Below are positions 11,029-23,598 of a stretch of DNA of 64,000 bases, one piece after another (the stretch's first letter is position 1; each line of letters opens with the position of its first letter). Origin of the DNA: Diploptera punctata (Eukaryota > Arthropoda > Insecta > Blattodea > Blaberidae); the NCBI GenBank assembly GCA_030220185.1, contig JASPKZ010007427.1, positions 1 to 64,000 of the forward strand. The letters are read 5' to 3'. Under the pieces are notes generated by a model, which had not been told where the DNA came from, did not search any database, and saw only the letters and a list, made by a program, of their open reading frames with translations. The position numbers and the translations under genes are program-made.

Positions 11029-12356
11029 ATTTATTTTATGTATTTTTTATTTACTGTTAACATCCTTTAGAGCATCATAGATGATTTAGGACTTGTTCAG
11101 ATTACAACCTATATATATATAAACAATATAAAATATAATACATACATACATAAATATATAACGAAAACTATTTACACTGCAACTAAAATACACAAAATAT
11201 CACTTTCACAAGAAAAGATAGTGATGCAATTTCAATCATTTTTTTTACTTACAATTTTAAATTGAGGTATTCACCCATGCTGAATGGTATGTATTGTATT
11301 GTAAGCCTATGTTTTCCCTTTAGAGAGATTTAGGCGCTCTCCCACTACAGGGAAGAATTTGAACCATACTAATTTAGTTACACTTGTTTTCGTATAGATG
11401 TCATTTTGAGTGGTACGTGGTCAGCGTTCCGCCTCATACTGACATCTAGGAAACCAAGGTAGTACTAGGACGGGAAAATTCGGTAAATTTTGCTTAGAGG
11501 CCTTTTCATTCAGGCTTAAGGATTTTTTACAAGCCTGAAAATCTTCAGAGTCGGGACCCACGGCTTAAAGTCCCTCCCGGAGGACTTGCTCCTTGGATTT
11601 TTTCATCCTAAAAAATCCATCGACCCCGGCCGGGTTTGAACCCGCGACCCTTGGGACCAGAGGCAAGGAGCATAACCACTAGTCCACCGCGACAGAAGAA
11701 TGGTATGTTAGACAATAAAATGTTAATTACAGCAGGTTTAAATTGTCTGTCCTTAAGAAGTTTAATATTGGAAGGGAGATGATTATATAGATTACTACCT
11801 CTCTGTGATGTTGTTAATACTTCTGGTAAGCCTGTGACAATTTAGGTGTATATTGTTGGATATTCTAGCGTTATGTTCATGTAAATCTTAATTTATTTAG
11901 AAGAGTTTTAAATTTTTATGAATAAAGCAAACTGATTCTGAAATGTAAATACAAGGAACAGGTAATATTTTTAGTTCTATGAAGAATTTGTTACTTTCTG
12001 TTCGGAATGGTCCTTTCTTCATGATTTTAATATTTTTTTTTGTAATTTGAGTATTTGAGTAGATTTTGGTGATGACCCCCATAGTATTATACCATATATT
12101 AACTGTGAATGTATGGATCCAAAATATATAGTTTTTAATACTTCCTCTGGTAATATTCTAGTGAGGATACGAATAGCATAGCATAATCGGTTAAGTTCTT
12201 CAGATAAGTGTTGTATATGGCATTCCCATGACAGATTGGAATCAATTCATACACCTAAAAATTTGGCACAATTTGCTTCTTTTATTAAGATATCATTAAG
12301 CATAATGTTGATGGGATTATTAAGATTTTGTTGATTAAAATACATATATAATACTT
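11029..12356 (-). mobile_element. Jockey-like LINE, 3' end, inserted in element 0 env
   Basis: Minus-strand coding remnants read like the end of a jockey-type reverse transcriptase: 'CAKFLGV', 'DSNLSWECHIQHLSEEL', 'IYFGSIHSQLIYGIILWG', 'LQKKILKIMK', then 'GSNLYNHLPSNIKLLKD' and 'FKPAVINILL'. These are the thumb and post-thumb blocks; the catalytic FADD box is not present, so the copy is 5' truncated. Its 3' end is AT-rich with AAAT-type repeats near 11030-11060. It sits between two halves of an env that are continuous in element D. A SINE interrupts it at 11293-11697. One stop follows 'FLGV', so the fragment is inactive. Confidence 0.7.
11293..11697 (-). mobile_element. tRNA-headed SINE (405 bp) with 11-bp target duplication
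   Basis: Read on the minus strand, it opens at 11697 with a tRNA-like head: an A-box-like 'TGGACTAGTGGTTA' and a B-box-like 'GGGTTCAAACCC'. An unrelated body follows, ending in 'ttacaatacaat'. The 11-bp direct repeat 'GAATGGTATGT' flanks it exactly at 11282-11292 and 11698-11708. It lies in the LINE between 'NILLSNIPF' and the LINE 3' UTR. Transcription would be by RNA polymerase III from the head; mobilisation would need a LINE partner that I cannot identify. Confidence 0.85.
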
Positions 12357-13600
12357 AGATAATGTACAAGAACAACTTGAATTATTAAAAAGAAGTCGCT
12401 TTCAGATAATACAAAATGTAAATAAACTAGTATCATTTAGTAATTCTATTGCACAACAATTTTATGAAGAGATAAATCTTATAAATTTGAACATGGGTAT
12501 AATTAAAAATTTTTTACAAAAACAGGTTTTTGAAATAGGCAAATTAGAACATTTACAATATGTATCAATGCGTGTGAAAAACTTCATAAGGTGATAGAAA
12601 CAATTGAAAATACAGTCTGTTTTCATTCAACGCCACCACTAATATTGAATTCTATTCACAAGAATATTTACACAATATCGTTAATCACCTGAATTCTATT
12701 TATTCAGAAAACTCATTAGTACATTCGACACTCAGCATCCTTATGAAATTTTCAAAATATCAGAATTTCAAGTTGTTATGTCAGATAATGAATTAGCAAT
12801 TATTGTCTCTTTACGTATAATAAATAACAATTATCGACTATATCAAATTGACCCTATTCCCTCATCTGATAACGTTCCCTCTGAACCTATTATCTAAACA
12901 GTTCGACTCTCACGTCGTCTAGTCCACCAGGTACCAAATGTGTTAAATGCTGTGTATGTACTGATTATAAAATACGCACAACAATCTGTAATCTTTCACA
13001 ACCAAACAGTTGCAGTTTTGCATCTGTAAAAAATAATGTATAACTTATCGAACTTTTATTTACTGATTGTATTCTCTCCTTCAGTTCTAACACAGGTGTA
13101 TTAATAAAAACATGCCATAGTTCAGAATTGTTTATACGTATATCAGGATCAAACACTGTTCTTAGCAACGAGACTTGTCCTATTTCAACATTGGGAATTA
13201 CTTTAGAAATAATACCCACAAATTCCATGCACAAGAACCCCATTTTTCATTTAAACGTTAAACCAAATATAACTCATGAAATTACATTTCAAAATGGACA
13301 TGTTGATATAAATAAATTGAAATTAGATTTACAACCTACTGATTCTAAACAGACCACTTGGAAATAACTAATATTGCAAATATATTGATCATATTATGTA
13401 CTATAATATTAACGTATAGAAAACAAATATTCACAATATGCATAGCTCAGCTCAGAGGGGAGGAGATAAATCTTGAGATGAGAGCTCGGAATCCTGACAC
13501 TCAGTCAGATTCAGCTTTCTCATTAGAGAGTACAAAGTTCAATTCATCATCAGACAGTACAAAATTCAAATTCATATTCTAAATCACCATCTGGTGACGT
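12357..13600 (+). pseudogene. Element 0 env remnant, C-terminal part
   Basis: Continues the env of 10611-11028 after the LINE. It matches element D env (42842-44030) through the helical region ('IIQNVNKLVSFSNSIAQQF'), the central domain and the C-terminus. Open pieces remain at 13128-13367 and 13358-13582. The second holds a hydrophobic membrane segment ('IANILIILCTIILTYRKQIF') and an acidic, Ser-rich tail. The family is the class I, F-like envelope of errantiviruses. Multiple stops and frame changes show long decay. 13601-13842 carries no coding signal and may be remnant 3' UTR or LTR of the same element. Confidence 0.7.
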
Positions 13601-13842
13601 AATGTAAATTTAACATTTAACTATTTACTCAACCTTTGGAATGTTGACTGGTACAAAACATATGAATGAATTGTCTATTTAATTGTTTAGTCTTGACTAA
13701 TTACAGGTTTGTGTGTGATGAAATTTGTTATGTATGTGACGTGATAAACAAAATTGTAAGAATATAAAAACGCAGTAGGTCCCGATCTTGTATGTACAAA
13801 CGACGAAAAATGTGTGAGATAAAACAATAATTTCAAAACTAT

Positions 13843-14477
13843 GTGTAATATATATTACATCATTTTTGCATATACAGGCATTTTTGCATATACAGTCATT
13901 ACAACGTGTGATTACTATACCCTTATTAATATAATCCATATTTCCTGTTAATAAAGTAAAAGAAAACCTAAATTGCATTATAGAATTGTAATCAATTGAT
14001 GTTGTTTGAATATACAAACATCATTATCAAGGGTCAAAGTAAGGATAATGATTCCTTTTCTAAGTTAAGTTACATCATCTATACACTTGACTATTTACTC
14101 GATACAATGATTTACGTCATATTATGATAGTAGTATCTTTTGACTTTCAATTATATAAATATGTGTATGTCTATAATTGACAGAAGACAGGTTATTATTT
14201 TCAACGGTGTAACACGTTACTCTGTCTCAATTAAAGTCTGTGTTTGTCTAACTGCTCAGCTTAGTATACTTCTACAGTCAGATTTAATTCTGGCTACGAA
14301 CTACAACTCCGAAATTTACCTATTCCTGATTCCTCTATTCCATCTTAAATTATAAATTCAACTACTAAGAACTTCAAGAAAATCTTCACCTCCTAAAACA
14401 ACACTTACCTTCCTTTAATTCTAATCTATATTATAATTAACCATTTTCATTATAGAGCAACCTATCCGGATATTACA
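13843..14477 (+). repeat. Element A 5' LTR
   Basis: Starts (G)TGTAATATATATTACA and ends CCGGATATTACA. It matches 22980-23598 along its length. It differs from the 3' LTR by a tandem 18-bp duplication of 'gcatttttgcatatacag' near 13866-13900 and scattered substitutions. A TATA box lies at 14154. Confidence 0.92.
14154..14161 (+). promoter_or_regulatory. TATA box in element A 5' LTR
   Basis: TATAAATA, followed by 'tgtgtatgtct'. The same box and downstream text are kept in the 3' LTR (23273) and in the chimeric solo LTR (46452). It probably sets the start of element transcription, about 30 bp further on. Confidence 0.5.
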
Positions 14478-14480
14478 TTG

Positions 14481-14498
14481 TGGCAGCGAGAAAGGATT
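14481..14498 (+). other. Element A primer-binding-site candidate
   Basis: TGGCAGCGAGAAAGGATT begins three bases after the LTR. Position and the opening TGG (complement of tRNA CCA) fit a primer site. I could not assign the tRNA. 14499-14844 is untranslated leader with no feature that I recognise. Confidence 0.5.
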
Positions 14499-14844
14499 AG
14501 AAAACCAGCTAGCTGACAGACAAACATCCGAAGGTGCGTACGAGCTGGAGAGACTCTTCAATTAGTCGCAGATAATCCAGAGCCCATCCCGAGGGATCAC
14601 CGCTCCAGAATAATCCACAGGCGCCGTGGTACCCGTAAACGCACCTGAAGAAAAGAGACTGTGGTCCTGAGGCCAACACCGGCAGCCACCGACGCGCTCG
14701 AGGGACGTCCTTGGTGATAAGCAGTTGGCTGCCTGCACCGCGAGAAAGGTCCAGCCTAAAAGGGGGCTGCTAGGCCATCACTGGAACCGGAACTGTGCAT
14801 ATCAGACCACCCTACATCTTTCTTTAGATGAGTCCAATTCCACT

Positions 14845-15690
14845 ATGGCAAGCGAGGGCAATGTTAGTGTTAACGAGGAAGCCTATATCCCCGTAGTTCA
14901 AGCAGTTAAGTTGATACCCTGAACATTCGATGGAAACCCCAAATGTTTAAGAGAATTTATAGAAGGAGTAGAAGCTGCTATTCAAGTAGTCCATCCAACT
15001 ATGCAACCCTTATTATTAAGGTTTATAGAATCTAAAATTTCAGGAGATGCTAAAGATAGACTTTTAGCTAGGACAGGGAGAGAAACATGGGCCCAAGTTA
15101 AAGCAATATTGGAGGAGAACTTTTCTGTTAGGAGAACGTTAGAACACTATGCAGGTGTACTATTTAATTCAAAACAAGGTGCAAATGAAACAGTTGCACC
15201 ATGGGGTTCAAGGTTAGATGGGATAGCCATTGATTTAAGAAGAGAAGTCAGAAATCGATTAGAGAGGTTAGAACAACGTGATAATTCAAGATATGTAGAA
15301 GGAGGCCTCCAGCTGATAGGAGAATTTTTAAAAGGCACTTTCGTAGCAGGGTTGAAGGACGATAAGATTAAGTATATAGTAAAGGCCAAAGGTGAAGAAG
15401 AATCGTTACCGCAGCTGATAGAAACCGCACTACAGGAAGAAAGCGAAGTAAAGTCAACGAGATTCAGGGGTAATCAAAATGGACAGGGATATCCAGTCAC
15501 AGGGGCAGTGCAAAAATAATTTAGAAGACCATACGGGTCGGAGATAAAGAGAGAAGTTAACGTGGAAACAAAAGAAATAAGATGTTATAATTTCAATTAA
15601 ATAGGACACATCAGTAGAGAATGTGGTAACAGACCACAACCCCGTGGGCGTGGAGGACGGGACAGAGCGGCTCTGGGAGGCCGTCAGGGA
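14845..15690 (+). pseudogene. Element A gag, broken by stops
   Basis: One frame runs from ATG 14845 through a capsid-like region ('FDGNPKCLREFIEGVEAAI', 'ISGDAKDRLLARTG') and a helical C-terminal domain to a nucleocapsid region. It has in-frame stops at 14920-14922 (TGA), 15517-15519 (TAA) and inside the zinc knuckle at 15598-15600 (TAA). The knuckle reads CYNFN, stop, IGHISREC, so the second Cys of CX2CX4HX4C is also lost. An Arg/Gly-rich tail follows. 15691-16260 is diverged pol linker. The product would be a structural particle protein if intact; here it is dead. Confidence 0.8.
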
Positions 15691-16269
15691 AACGAGAATT
15701 CGGGTTGCTGAGCAGTCGCAGGTAATCCTCCCGTCAGACTGCGCACCAGGACTCAAGGAGTGTCTGAGGGATCATACAAGGGTAAATATGGTAGAGGATT
15801 TACCTGAACTAGTTGATCAGAAAATTAAGGTTAATGATAGGATAGATATAGCCGATAAAACAGTTAGTGACGCAAATGAGTCCCCAGATGACGGTGTCTG
15901 TTGGGCAGTGTCGCACGGCGAACTGCATATGTTGACTAGAACGCCAAAAAGTGGGTTCTGTGACTGTGGGCCTAGCGTGGATGGGGCACGCTAAGGGACT
16001 GTAGGCTCAAGTCACTGTGATAACTCCCTAAGTAGTTATAGAGGAACGCAGAGTAACGTGTTCCAGGCCTCGAGGTGTAGCGTTAGAGGGAACGCTATGG
16101 GTCACCCAAAAGGGGTCGAACTTGGGTTAGTGGATTTAAGGTAAAATTCAAGGGTACCAAACCCACATCGTTGGAGACAGCATGCTGTGTGGTCGAAGTA
16201 GGGACTCTTAAGGCTATTAATCAGTGGGACGCCTCTGGTTATGATCCGAGACTCTGGGAGATGTATGTC

Positions 16270-16710
16270 CTATGTAAACAATTAAATTGTGGCCTAGGTT
16301 TAGCATTGATAGATACTGGAGCGCAAGTATAATTAGTTAAGGAAACATCACTAAAGATAAATGTTATAAGGGATAACAGTAACATGAAAATACTGGGTAT
16401 CAGTGGAAACTCTATAAAGGTAAATGGAATAACTCAGTTAGTATTGAATAATTGCGAGAAACATACAGTTGCTAATTGTCATATGGTAGATAAATTACCC
16501 AGAGATATAGATATAATTTTAGGCCAAGACTGGCTCATGGAACAAGGTTATATGTTAAATAGAAAGATGATTATTCCTCCGTATAGTGAAAATTTAATGG
16601 AATTTCCTACGAACGAGAAAGGGAACAGATTCATAGAGCGGCAAGTGTTACAGCCAGGGTTAATTTGTGCTAAAGGGATAACAAGATGTATAAGACATTC
16701 ACATGCCTAA
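16270..16710 (+). pseudogene. Element A retropepsin-like protease, broken
   Basis: The frame shows the aspartic protease active-site box 'ALIDTGAQV' at about 16300, immediately followed by a TAA. An open stretch to 16710 carries the conserved 'DIILGQDWL' downstream block. In the family this enzyme matures Gag-Pol as a homodimer. The stop just after DTGA and the solo LTR that follows make it non-functional. Confidence 0.75.
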
Positions 16711-16741
16711 TAGTTAACTTAACAGCTGACGCGCAGATGAT

Positions 16742-17512
16742 TGTAACATATATAACTAATTGTAGCATGTATAGTATTATAATGTATGACTATTATATTC
16801 TAACACCCTTTATTGACCTAATTAATCTCTTATTAAATATGTTGAAGAATACCTTTTTAAAGAATTGTGTTATAAATATTTGAATATGTATTACAATTGT
16901 AGTTATTTGGAATAGTCATACAATATAAGGGAGTGTTACACAATGAGTGGCCAGACATAGTTATGACTTAGCTATTAAAAGATAAAAGTTGAAAACATTC
17001 AAAATAATGATGACTTTCCAGAAGGGGAGAACTTGGTTACATATATTATGCACTCGAATTGGGTCACACGTGTCCCTAACAAGTACGTCATCTTGCACAC
17101 GAAAAATGGGCGTGACTAAACCCAAGCGTCCCTTTTCACCCCACTAAGGGCGCTGTCACTCAAATTGTATATATACGCAAAAACTTACAATTGTAACCAG
17201 ACATTTGGTTTATTTTCAATTCAATTTTTCATCGTTGTCACCGATTACGCTGTCTCGTTTATTCTTCATTAAAATCTGTTTAAGTCTAAATTGCTCAGCT
17301 GAGTTTCTTCATAGTTAGGTTTAACCCTATCTACCAACTACATCTTCGAATGTTTCCTGGTCCTGATTCCTCTATTATATCTTAAATTATAAATTCTACT
17401 AGAACTTCAAGAAGATCTTCACCTCCTGAAAACAACACTTACTTTCTTTTAATTCTGATTTATATTATAAATAATCCTTTTAATTATAGAAGGAATCGAC
17501 CAGAATATTACA
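16742..17512 (+). mobile_element. Solo LTR (771 bp) inside element A pol
   Basis: Begins TGTAACATATATAAC and ends CAGAATATTACA. The 4-bp duplication TGAT flanks it (16738-16741 and 17513-17516). Its last ~200 bp resemble the end of element A's LTR ('cttcaagaagatcttcacc'), but the rest differs, so it comes from a related family. It probably formed by recombination between the two LTRs of an inserted element. Confidence 0.88.
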
Positions 17513-17516
17513 TGAT

Positions 17517-18536
17517 AAAGAAAATACCAGAGCTAATTAAACCGCCCACTCAAATAATTAGAGAGCAGGAAGTATTATAAAAATTTCATACCTCAAAGAT
17601 TAGATTTATTAAATAAAAATCTGAGATTTGAACACGTGAAGGAAGGAGCCCAGAGTATACGAAAAATTTGCACAGAATACACAGACATATTTAAGCTACC
17701 GGGAGATAAACCAACGAGCACAACTGCAGCTACACGTTCAATACCTACCCCTTGAATTCCTAAGGGAGAGCTATAACTTTAAAGAATTATAGGTTAGCAG
17801 AGGCACATCAAGAGGAAATTAAAAAAAACAAGTTACACAAATGTTAGAAGACGGTATTATAGCACATAGTAAGCGAATGGAATTTTCCACTAATAGTAAT
17901 ATCAAAAAAGGAAGACGCATCAGGAAAGAAAAAATGGCGAATTTGTATAAATTTTAGGAAGTTAAACGAAGTAACCGTAGGAGATAGCCATCCTCTTCCT
18001 AACATATAAGATATATTAGACAACATAGGAAAGGCTACATATTTTTCAGCGTTAGATTGCTCTAGTGGATACCTCCAGGTGCCAATCGCCGAGGAAGACC
18101 AATGTAAAATCGCTTATAGCATCCCTAACGGACATTTAGAATACCGGAAAATGCCCATTGGAGTTAGATCGGGGCCTGCTACATTCCAACGAATGATGAA
18201 CTCGGTACTCCATGACTCCATAGGCTTTGTATACATGGACGATATATTAGAAATGGGCGAAACCTTAGAAGAACATAATAAAAAATTGCGGGAAGTATTT
18301 AGTCAGTTGCGGAAGCACAATTTAAAGATCGAACCTGATAAATGTGAATTTTTAACAGAAGAATTAAAATACTTAGGACACGTAGTTACCGCTCTAGGTG
18401 TCAAACGCGATCCCAAGAAAATACAGGCAGTTAAAGAATTTCCAACTCCAAAGACACCTAAAGACATAAAATCATTCTTAGGTTAGGCAGGTATTACAGG
18501 AAGTTTATATAAGAATTTAGTGATATAGCAAAACCT
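17517..18536 (+). pseudogene. Element A reverse transcriptase, broken
   Basis: Pieces in changing frames give the N-terminal RT blocks around 17760-17990 ('GRAITLKNYRLAEAHQEEI', '[19 protein letters not shown]'), then 'YFSALDCSSGYLQVPI' and an open run from 18079. That run holds the catalytic box 'FVYMDDIL' and the thumb block 'KYLGHVVTALGVK'. Stops occur at 17758 and 18008, among other places, and a frameshift follows 'SFLG' near 18484. Family function is copying genomic RNA into DNA. Confidence 0.85.
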
Positions 18537-19150
18537 TTGACTGAATTGTTAAAGAAGGATAAGAAGTGGAAATGGGGAGACTCAGAACAGAATAGCTTCA
18601 ATAAATTGAAAGATAAAGTAATAACAGCTCCGTTGTTACAGTATCCAGATTTCACACAAACTTTTATAGTAACTACAGACGCGAGCGGATACGCTATAGG
18701 CGCAATTCTTAGTCAAGGAACACTAGGAGAAGATAAAGCCATAGCTTACGCTAGCAGAACTTTAAATCATGCCGAATCGCATAACAGCACTGTAGAAAAA
18801 CAACTTTTAGCGACAGTATGGGCATGCAGGCATTTTATACCTTATTTACTAGGACGTAAATGTCAAGTAGTGACAGATCACAAAGGATTGGTCTGGTTAT
18901 TTAAGGTGAAAGACCCTAGTTCAAGGTTAATGCGTTGGAAGCTACAACTTTCAGAATTTGAATTCGAAATTCATTATAGGGCTGGTAAAAGACACGTAAA
19001 CGCAGATAGTTTGAGTAGACATCCTGTAGAATGTTGCACAGTGAATAGTAAGCACATAAATGAGGATCGTAAAGAGAAAATAGTCAAAGAATTTCACAGC
19101 TGTCCAGTTGGAGGACATCTTGGAATCAATAAAACTACTGAACGAATACA
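18537..19150 (+). pseudogene. Element A RNase H domain and start of integrase
   Basis: Open frame with the RNase H start 'FIVTTDASGYAIGAILSQG', the 'NHAESHNSTVEKQLLA' block (catalytic Glu), 'VVTDHKGLVWL' (Asp) and 'RHVNADSLSRHP' (Asp). The zinc-binding start of integrase ('VGGHLGINKT') follows. The frame shifts near 19140-19155 before the HHCC domain is complete. Confidence 0.85.
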
Positions 19151-19699
19151 TAACTTGGCCGGGAATGGAGAAAGACGTAACTAATTACATTAAAACTTGT
19201 AAGACATGTCAATTTAATAAAGACATGAATCATAAGATAAAACAACCATTAGAGGTCAATTACACACAAAAAGAAGCATGGGTGAAACTGTATCTAGATG
19301 TAGTAGGACCACTTCCACTCACCGAGAGAGATCATAAATATATATTAACTTGTCAACATTACTTGAGTAAGTATTTGATAACTACTCCCCTAAAAACACA
19401 AACAGCTGATGAAGTAGCAGAGGCTTTTGTAAACAATGTTATCTTAATTTATGGAATTCATAACATCATATTAACTGACCAAGGAACACATTTTATGCCC
19501 GATTTATTTTTAAAAAATGTGTAAACTATTTAAGATTCAGAAACTAAACACTACTCCTTATCACCCTGAAAGTAATGGAGCTCTAGAAAGAACTCATAAG
19601 ACCTTAGTATCATACTTACGTTGTTTTTGCAATCCTAGAGGAGCCGATTGGGACAAATGGCTACCTCTTGCTAGTTTTTACTTACAACACTACTTCTCA
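19151..19699 (+). pseudogene. Element A integrase, catalytic core
   Basis: Continues the integrase in a new frame: 'CKTCQFNKD' (Cys pair of the zinc domain), 'YLDVVGPLPL' (first Asp), 'ILTDQGTHF' (second Asp), then after another shift at about 19510 'HPESNGALERTHKTL' (Glu). All three DDE residues are visible, but the frame changes twice and the MITE at 19700 cuts it. Confidence 0.85.
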
Positions 19700-20504
<805 letters not shown>

Positions 20505-20512
20505 AGTACTCA

Positions 20513-20890
20513 CCCTATGAATTATTGTGAGGAAGAAAGTGTTATATCCCAGGAATTTTACAAACTAAATCGCAACCTTTATATAATTACGATTTAATTC
20601 AGAATGTAAGAAATAAATTACAAAATTGCCATGAGATACCTAGATAAAGACTTGTTAAATTCAAAGAACAGCAACAATCACATGTAAAAAGTAATTATGT
20701 TGAATTCAAGGAGAATGATCTAGTACTTATCAGAGTAGAAAGTAGGAATAAATTAGATCCTATATGGAAAGGTCCACACGAGGTTAAGATTACTGAGGGT
20801 CACAACGTAATAATACAAAAATTAGGTAAACGCAAATATGAGACATTACATTCAAATAGCTTAAATCTATATTTTCCTTTACAGGGAAAA
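20513..20890 (+). pseudogene. Element A integrase C-terminus
   Basis: After the MITE one frame reads 'PYELL', stop, 'GRKCYIPGILQ', 'LYNYDLIQNVRNKLQNCHE', then the chromatin-side region with 'DPIWKGPHEV' near 20756. This is the usual end of errantivirus integrase. In-frame stops occur at about 20525 and 20645. Confidence 0.75.
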
Positions 20891-20894
20891 GAAA

Positions 20895-22934
20895 ATGAAA
20901 CTTCATAATACATGGATAGTGCTGCAATTATTAATTCCGTTTTGGTTGGGAAAGCTTACAGACGCACAAGAAGTAAAAGCTCTAGATTCGAAGACCGGCG
21001 TGTACTTTGACGAGATAGGAATTATACAATTTTACCCTACACAATGGAAAGTGGTGAGTTAAACTTGTAACCAACTCGAGATCTTTGGAAACAGACAAAA
21101 AATCATTTTACGGTTGATAACTGATTATTGTGATAAAATAAAAAAATTAAAATGATATAATTTGACAGATTGTGGAAGTTTTAATCACTTCATAAAACCA
21201 AAAGTCAAGTATGTTGAAAATTTAATACAATTAGTCACATAATATTTAAAAACACCTAATGGACGGAATACTAGAACCAAGAGAGGCGTTTTCAATTTCA
21301 TGGGGATATCGCTAAGATATTCGGTACTAACACAATCCGATGCCGAGGAATATAATTATTACATTTCACAGTTAGAAAAAAGAACAAGCAGAATTTTTTG
21401 CATATTCTAAAAGACGAAGTTACAGTAATTAAGTCGACCATTAATTCAGTTAACTTAACTATAGCAAGGGTAAACCGTAATGAAAATATTTTAAAAGATA
21501 GTTTAATAAAATTAAATAATTATACCACTGATAGGATTAATGCATTGCAGAGGGAAATAGAGAGCATTACTTTAGCAAATGAACAGATAAGGATTTCACT
21601 AAGAGGTGTGGAAGAATGCCAGCATTCTTTTGAAATTCTTGTAGATGCCTTTGTACACGCAGAGCAAGGAACTCTTCAACCCCAATTAATTACGCTGGAA
21701 AATATTAAGAATGTTATGAAAGCTCAAACGCTGCCAACTGGTCTGGACTACCCTAATTTCTCTTTTTCAGAACTTCAACAATTGATAACACCACACATAT
21801 GCTTACAAACAATATTTGGTTTATGTATTGCAAATACCTATTCTCTCTCCTACTCCATATCACTTGTATAAAACACTTCCTTTTCCTGTGAAGAAGGAAG
21901 ATAATGTATATGTATTTCTAAGCGCAAACAAAGAATATATTTTTAGTGACCCTTTGAGACAACATTACGGAAAAATGACAACTAATGAACTAACTGGATG
22001 TTTTCGTCCTAATATTTTGCATTATGTATGTAAAGAAAATATACCGATTTATTTGTTCACCCCTGACGCTGATTGTGAAGCCTCACTTCTTCATCCATCC
22101 ACCACTAAAGTTCGAAAAAGTTGCGAGACTAGAATTTTCACACTGAACAAATCCTACTGGATTCCCTTATATTTGTCTGATGAATGGTTATTTGTCACCC
22201 CAAAGCCAGGTCGTATGACTGTGTTAAGTGGTGACAAATCATCACAAATCAGTATTGAAAAAGAAGGTACATTATCGCTAGGACAAAATTGGAAGGCTTT
22301 TAATGCCCACGTAACCTTACATGCCATAAGTAATACAGTAAGTAACATAACAGATTTTATACCTACAGCACCTATTGACTTCGACTGTTGCTTTGATATG
22401 GATAAAACTAACAAATATGAAAAATTGCAATTAGACATACCTATGTCTAATCTAATGTCATTGGTAGATGATTTGAGAATGGCCAATATGATGGCCGATG
22501 ATTTAGGTGAGTTAATAAAAGAACAAGAGGAAAATAATTATTCGAAGTGGTATGTACATATAACCACATGGAGTTCTGTAATGGGTACAATCATATTTGT
22601 GACATTGACATGTTCCTGCTGTTTTTGTTGCTGTAAGAGCTACAGAAATTTTGTATTTTGGTTATGGGATAAATGGACTCCAAGAAAATGCTGGAAAGAA
22701 ACGACTGATAGGCTATGTATTAACATACATAATTATTCAGGGCATGATAGTGTAGTTTACACCACAACCCCAAGTAAGGATGAAAGTTCACCTACCGTGT
22801 CCCTCAAGTCATCACCACCAATAGGAGAAGGAATTAGAGATCCCAACTCTTCACAAAATATATCCCTAGATGAAGAAGTAGATAAAGCTAGTATTGCGCA
22901 TAGAACTCGGAATAAAAATAAAGTATTTCGTTAG
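20895..22934 (+). pseudogene. Element A env (F-like class I envelope), broken
   Basis: ATG at 20895 opens a hydrophobic signal-like segment ('WIVLQLLIPFWLG'). A furin-type RTKR site followed by Gly lies at 21273-21287. Long helical heptad stretches occupy 21400-21600. A membrane anchor and Cys-rich turn ('VMGTIIFVTLTCSCCFCCC') lie near 22580-22640, then a cytoplasmic tail to the stop at 22932. At least four in-frame stops precede the helical region (for example 21059 and 21160), and frames change between 21390 and 21860, so it is dead. The 3' 1.1 kb stays open (21816-22934). The lineage is distinct from the env of elements B/C and 0/D. Confidence 0.8.
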
Positions 22935-22969
22935 TAAAGTTTCGAATTATGTAATTCAAAACTTTCTAT

Positions 22970-22980
22970 AGGTGGAGGAG
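22970..22980 (+). other. Element A polypurine tract
   Basis: AGGTGGAGGAG directly before the 3' LTR, the usual plus-strand primer position. Confidence 0.7.
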
Positions 22981-23598
22981 TGTAATATATATTACATCAT
23001 TTTTGCATATACAGTCATTACAATGTGTGATTACTATATCCTTATTAATATAATCCATATTTCCTGTTAATAAAGTAAAAGAAAACCTAAATTGTATTAT
23101 AGAATTGTAATCAATTGATGATGTTTGAATATACAAACATCATTATCAAAGGTCAAAGTAAGGCTAATGATTCCTTTTCAAAGTTAAGTTACATCATCTA
23201 TACACTTGACTATTTACTCGATACAATGATTTACGTCATATTATGATAGTAGTATCTTTTGACTTTCAATTGTATAAATATGTGTATGTCTGTAATTGAC
23301 AGACAGACAGGTTATTATTTTCAACGGTGTAAACCGTTACACTGTATCAATTAAAGTCTGTGTTTGTCTAACTGCTCAGCTTAATATACTTCTATAGTCA
23401 GATTTAAATCTGGCTATGAACTACAACTCCGAAATTTACCTATTCCTGATTCCTCTATTCCATCTTAAATTATAAATTCAACTACTAAGAACTTCAAGAA
23501 GATCTTCACCTCCTAAAACAACACTTATCTTCCTTTAATTCTAATCTATATTATAATTAATCATTTTTCATTATAGAGAGACCTATCCGGATATTACA
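22980..23598 (+). repeat. Element A 3' LTR
   Basis: Same ends as the 5' LTR. It lacks the 18-bp duplication, has TATAAATA at 23273 and is followed by the target repeat CTAT. Confidence 0.92.

Noticed and set aside
13697..14017. 106-codon minus-strand frame overlapping the element A 5' LTR start
   Set aside because: It crosses the LTR boundary and is low-complexity in composition, without domain features.
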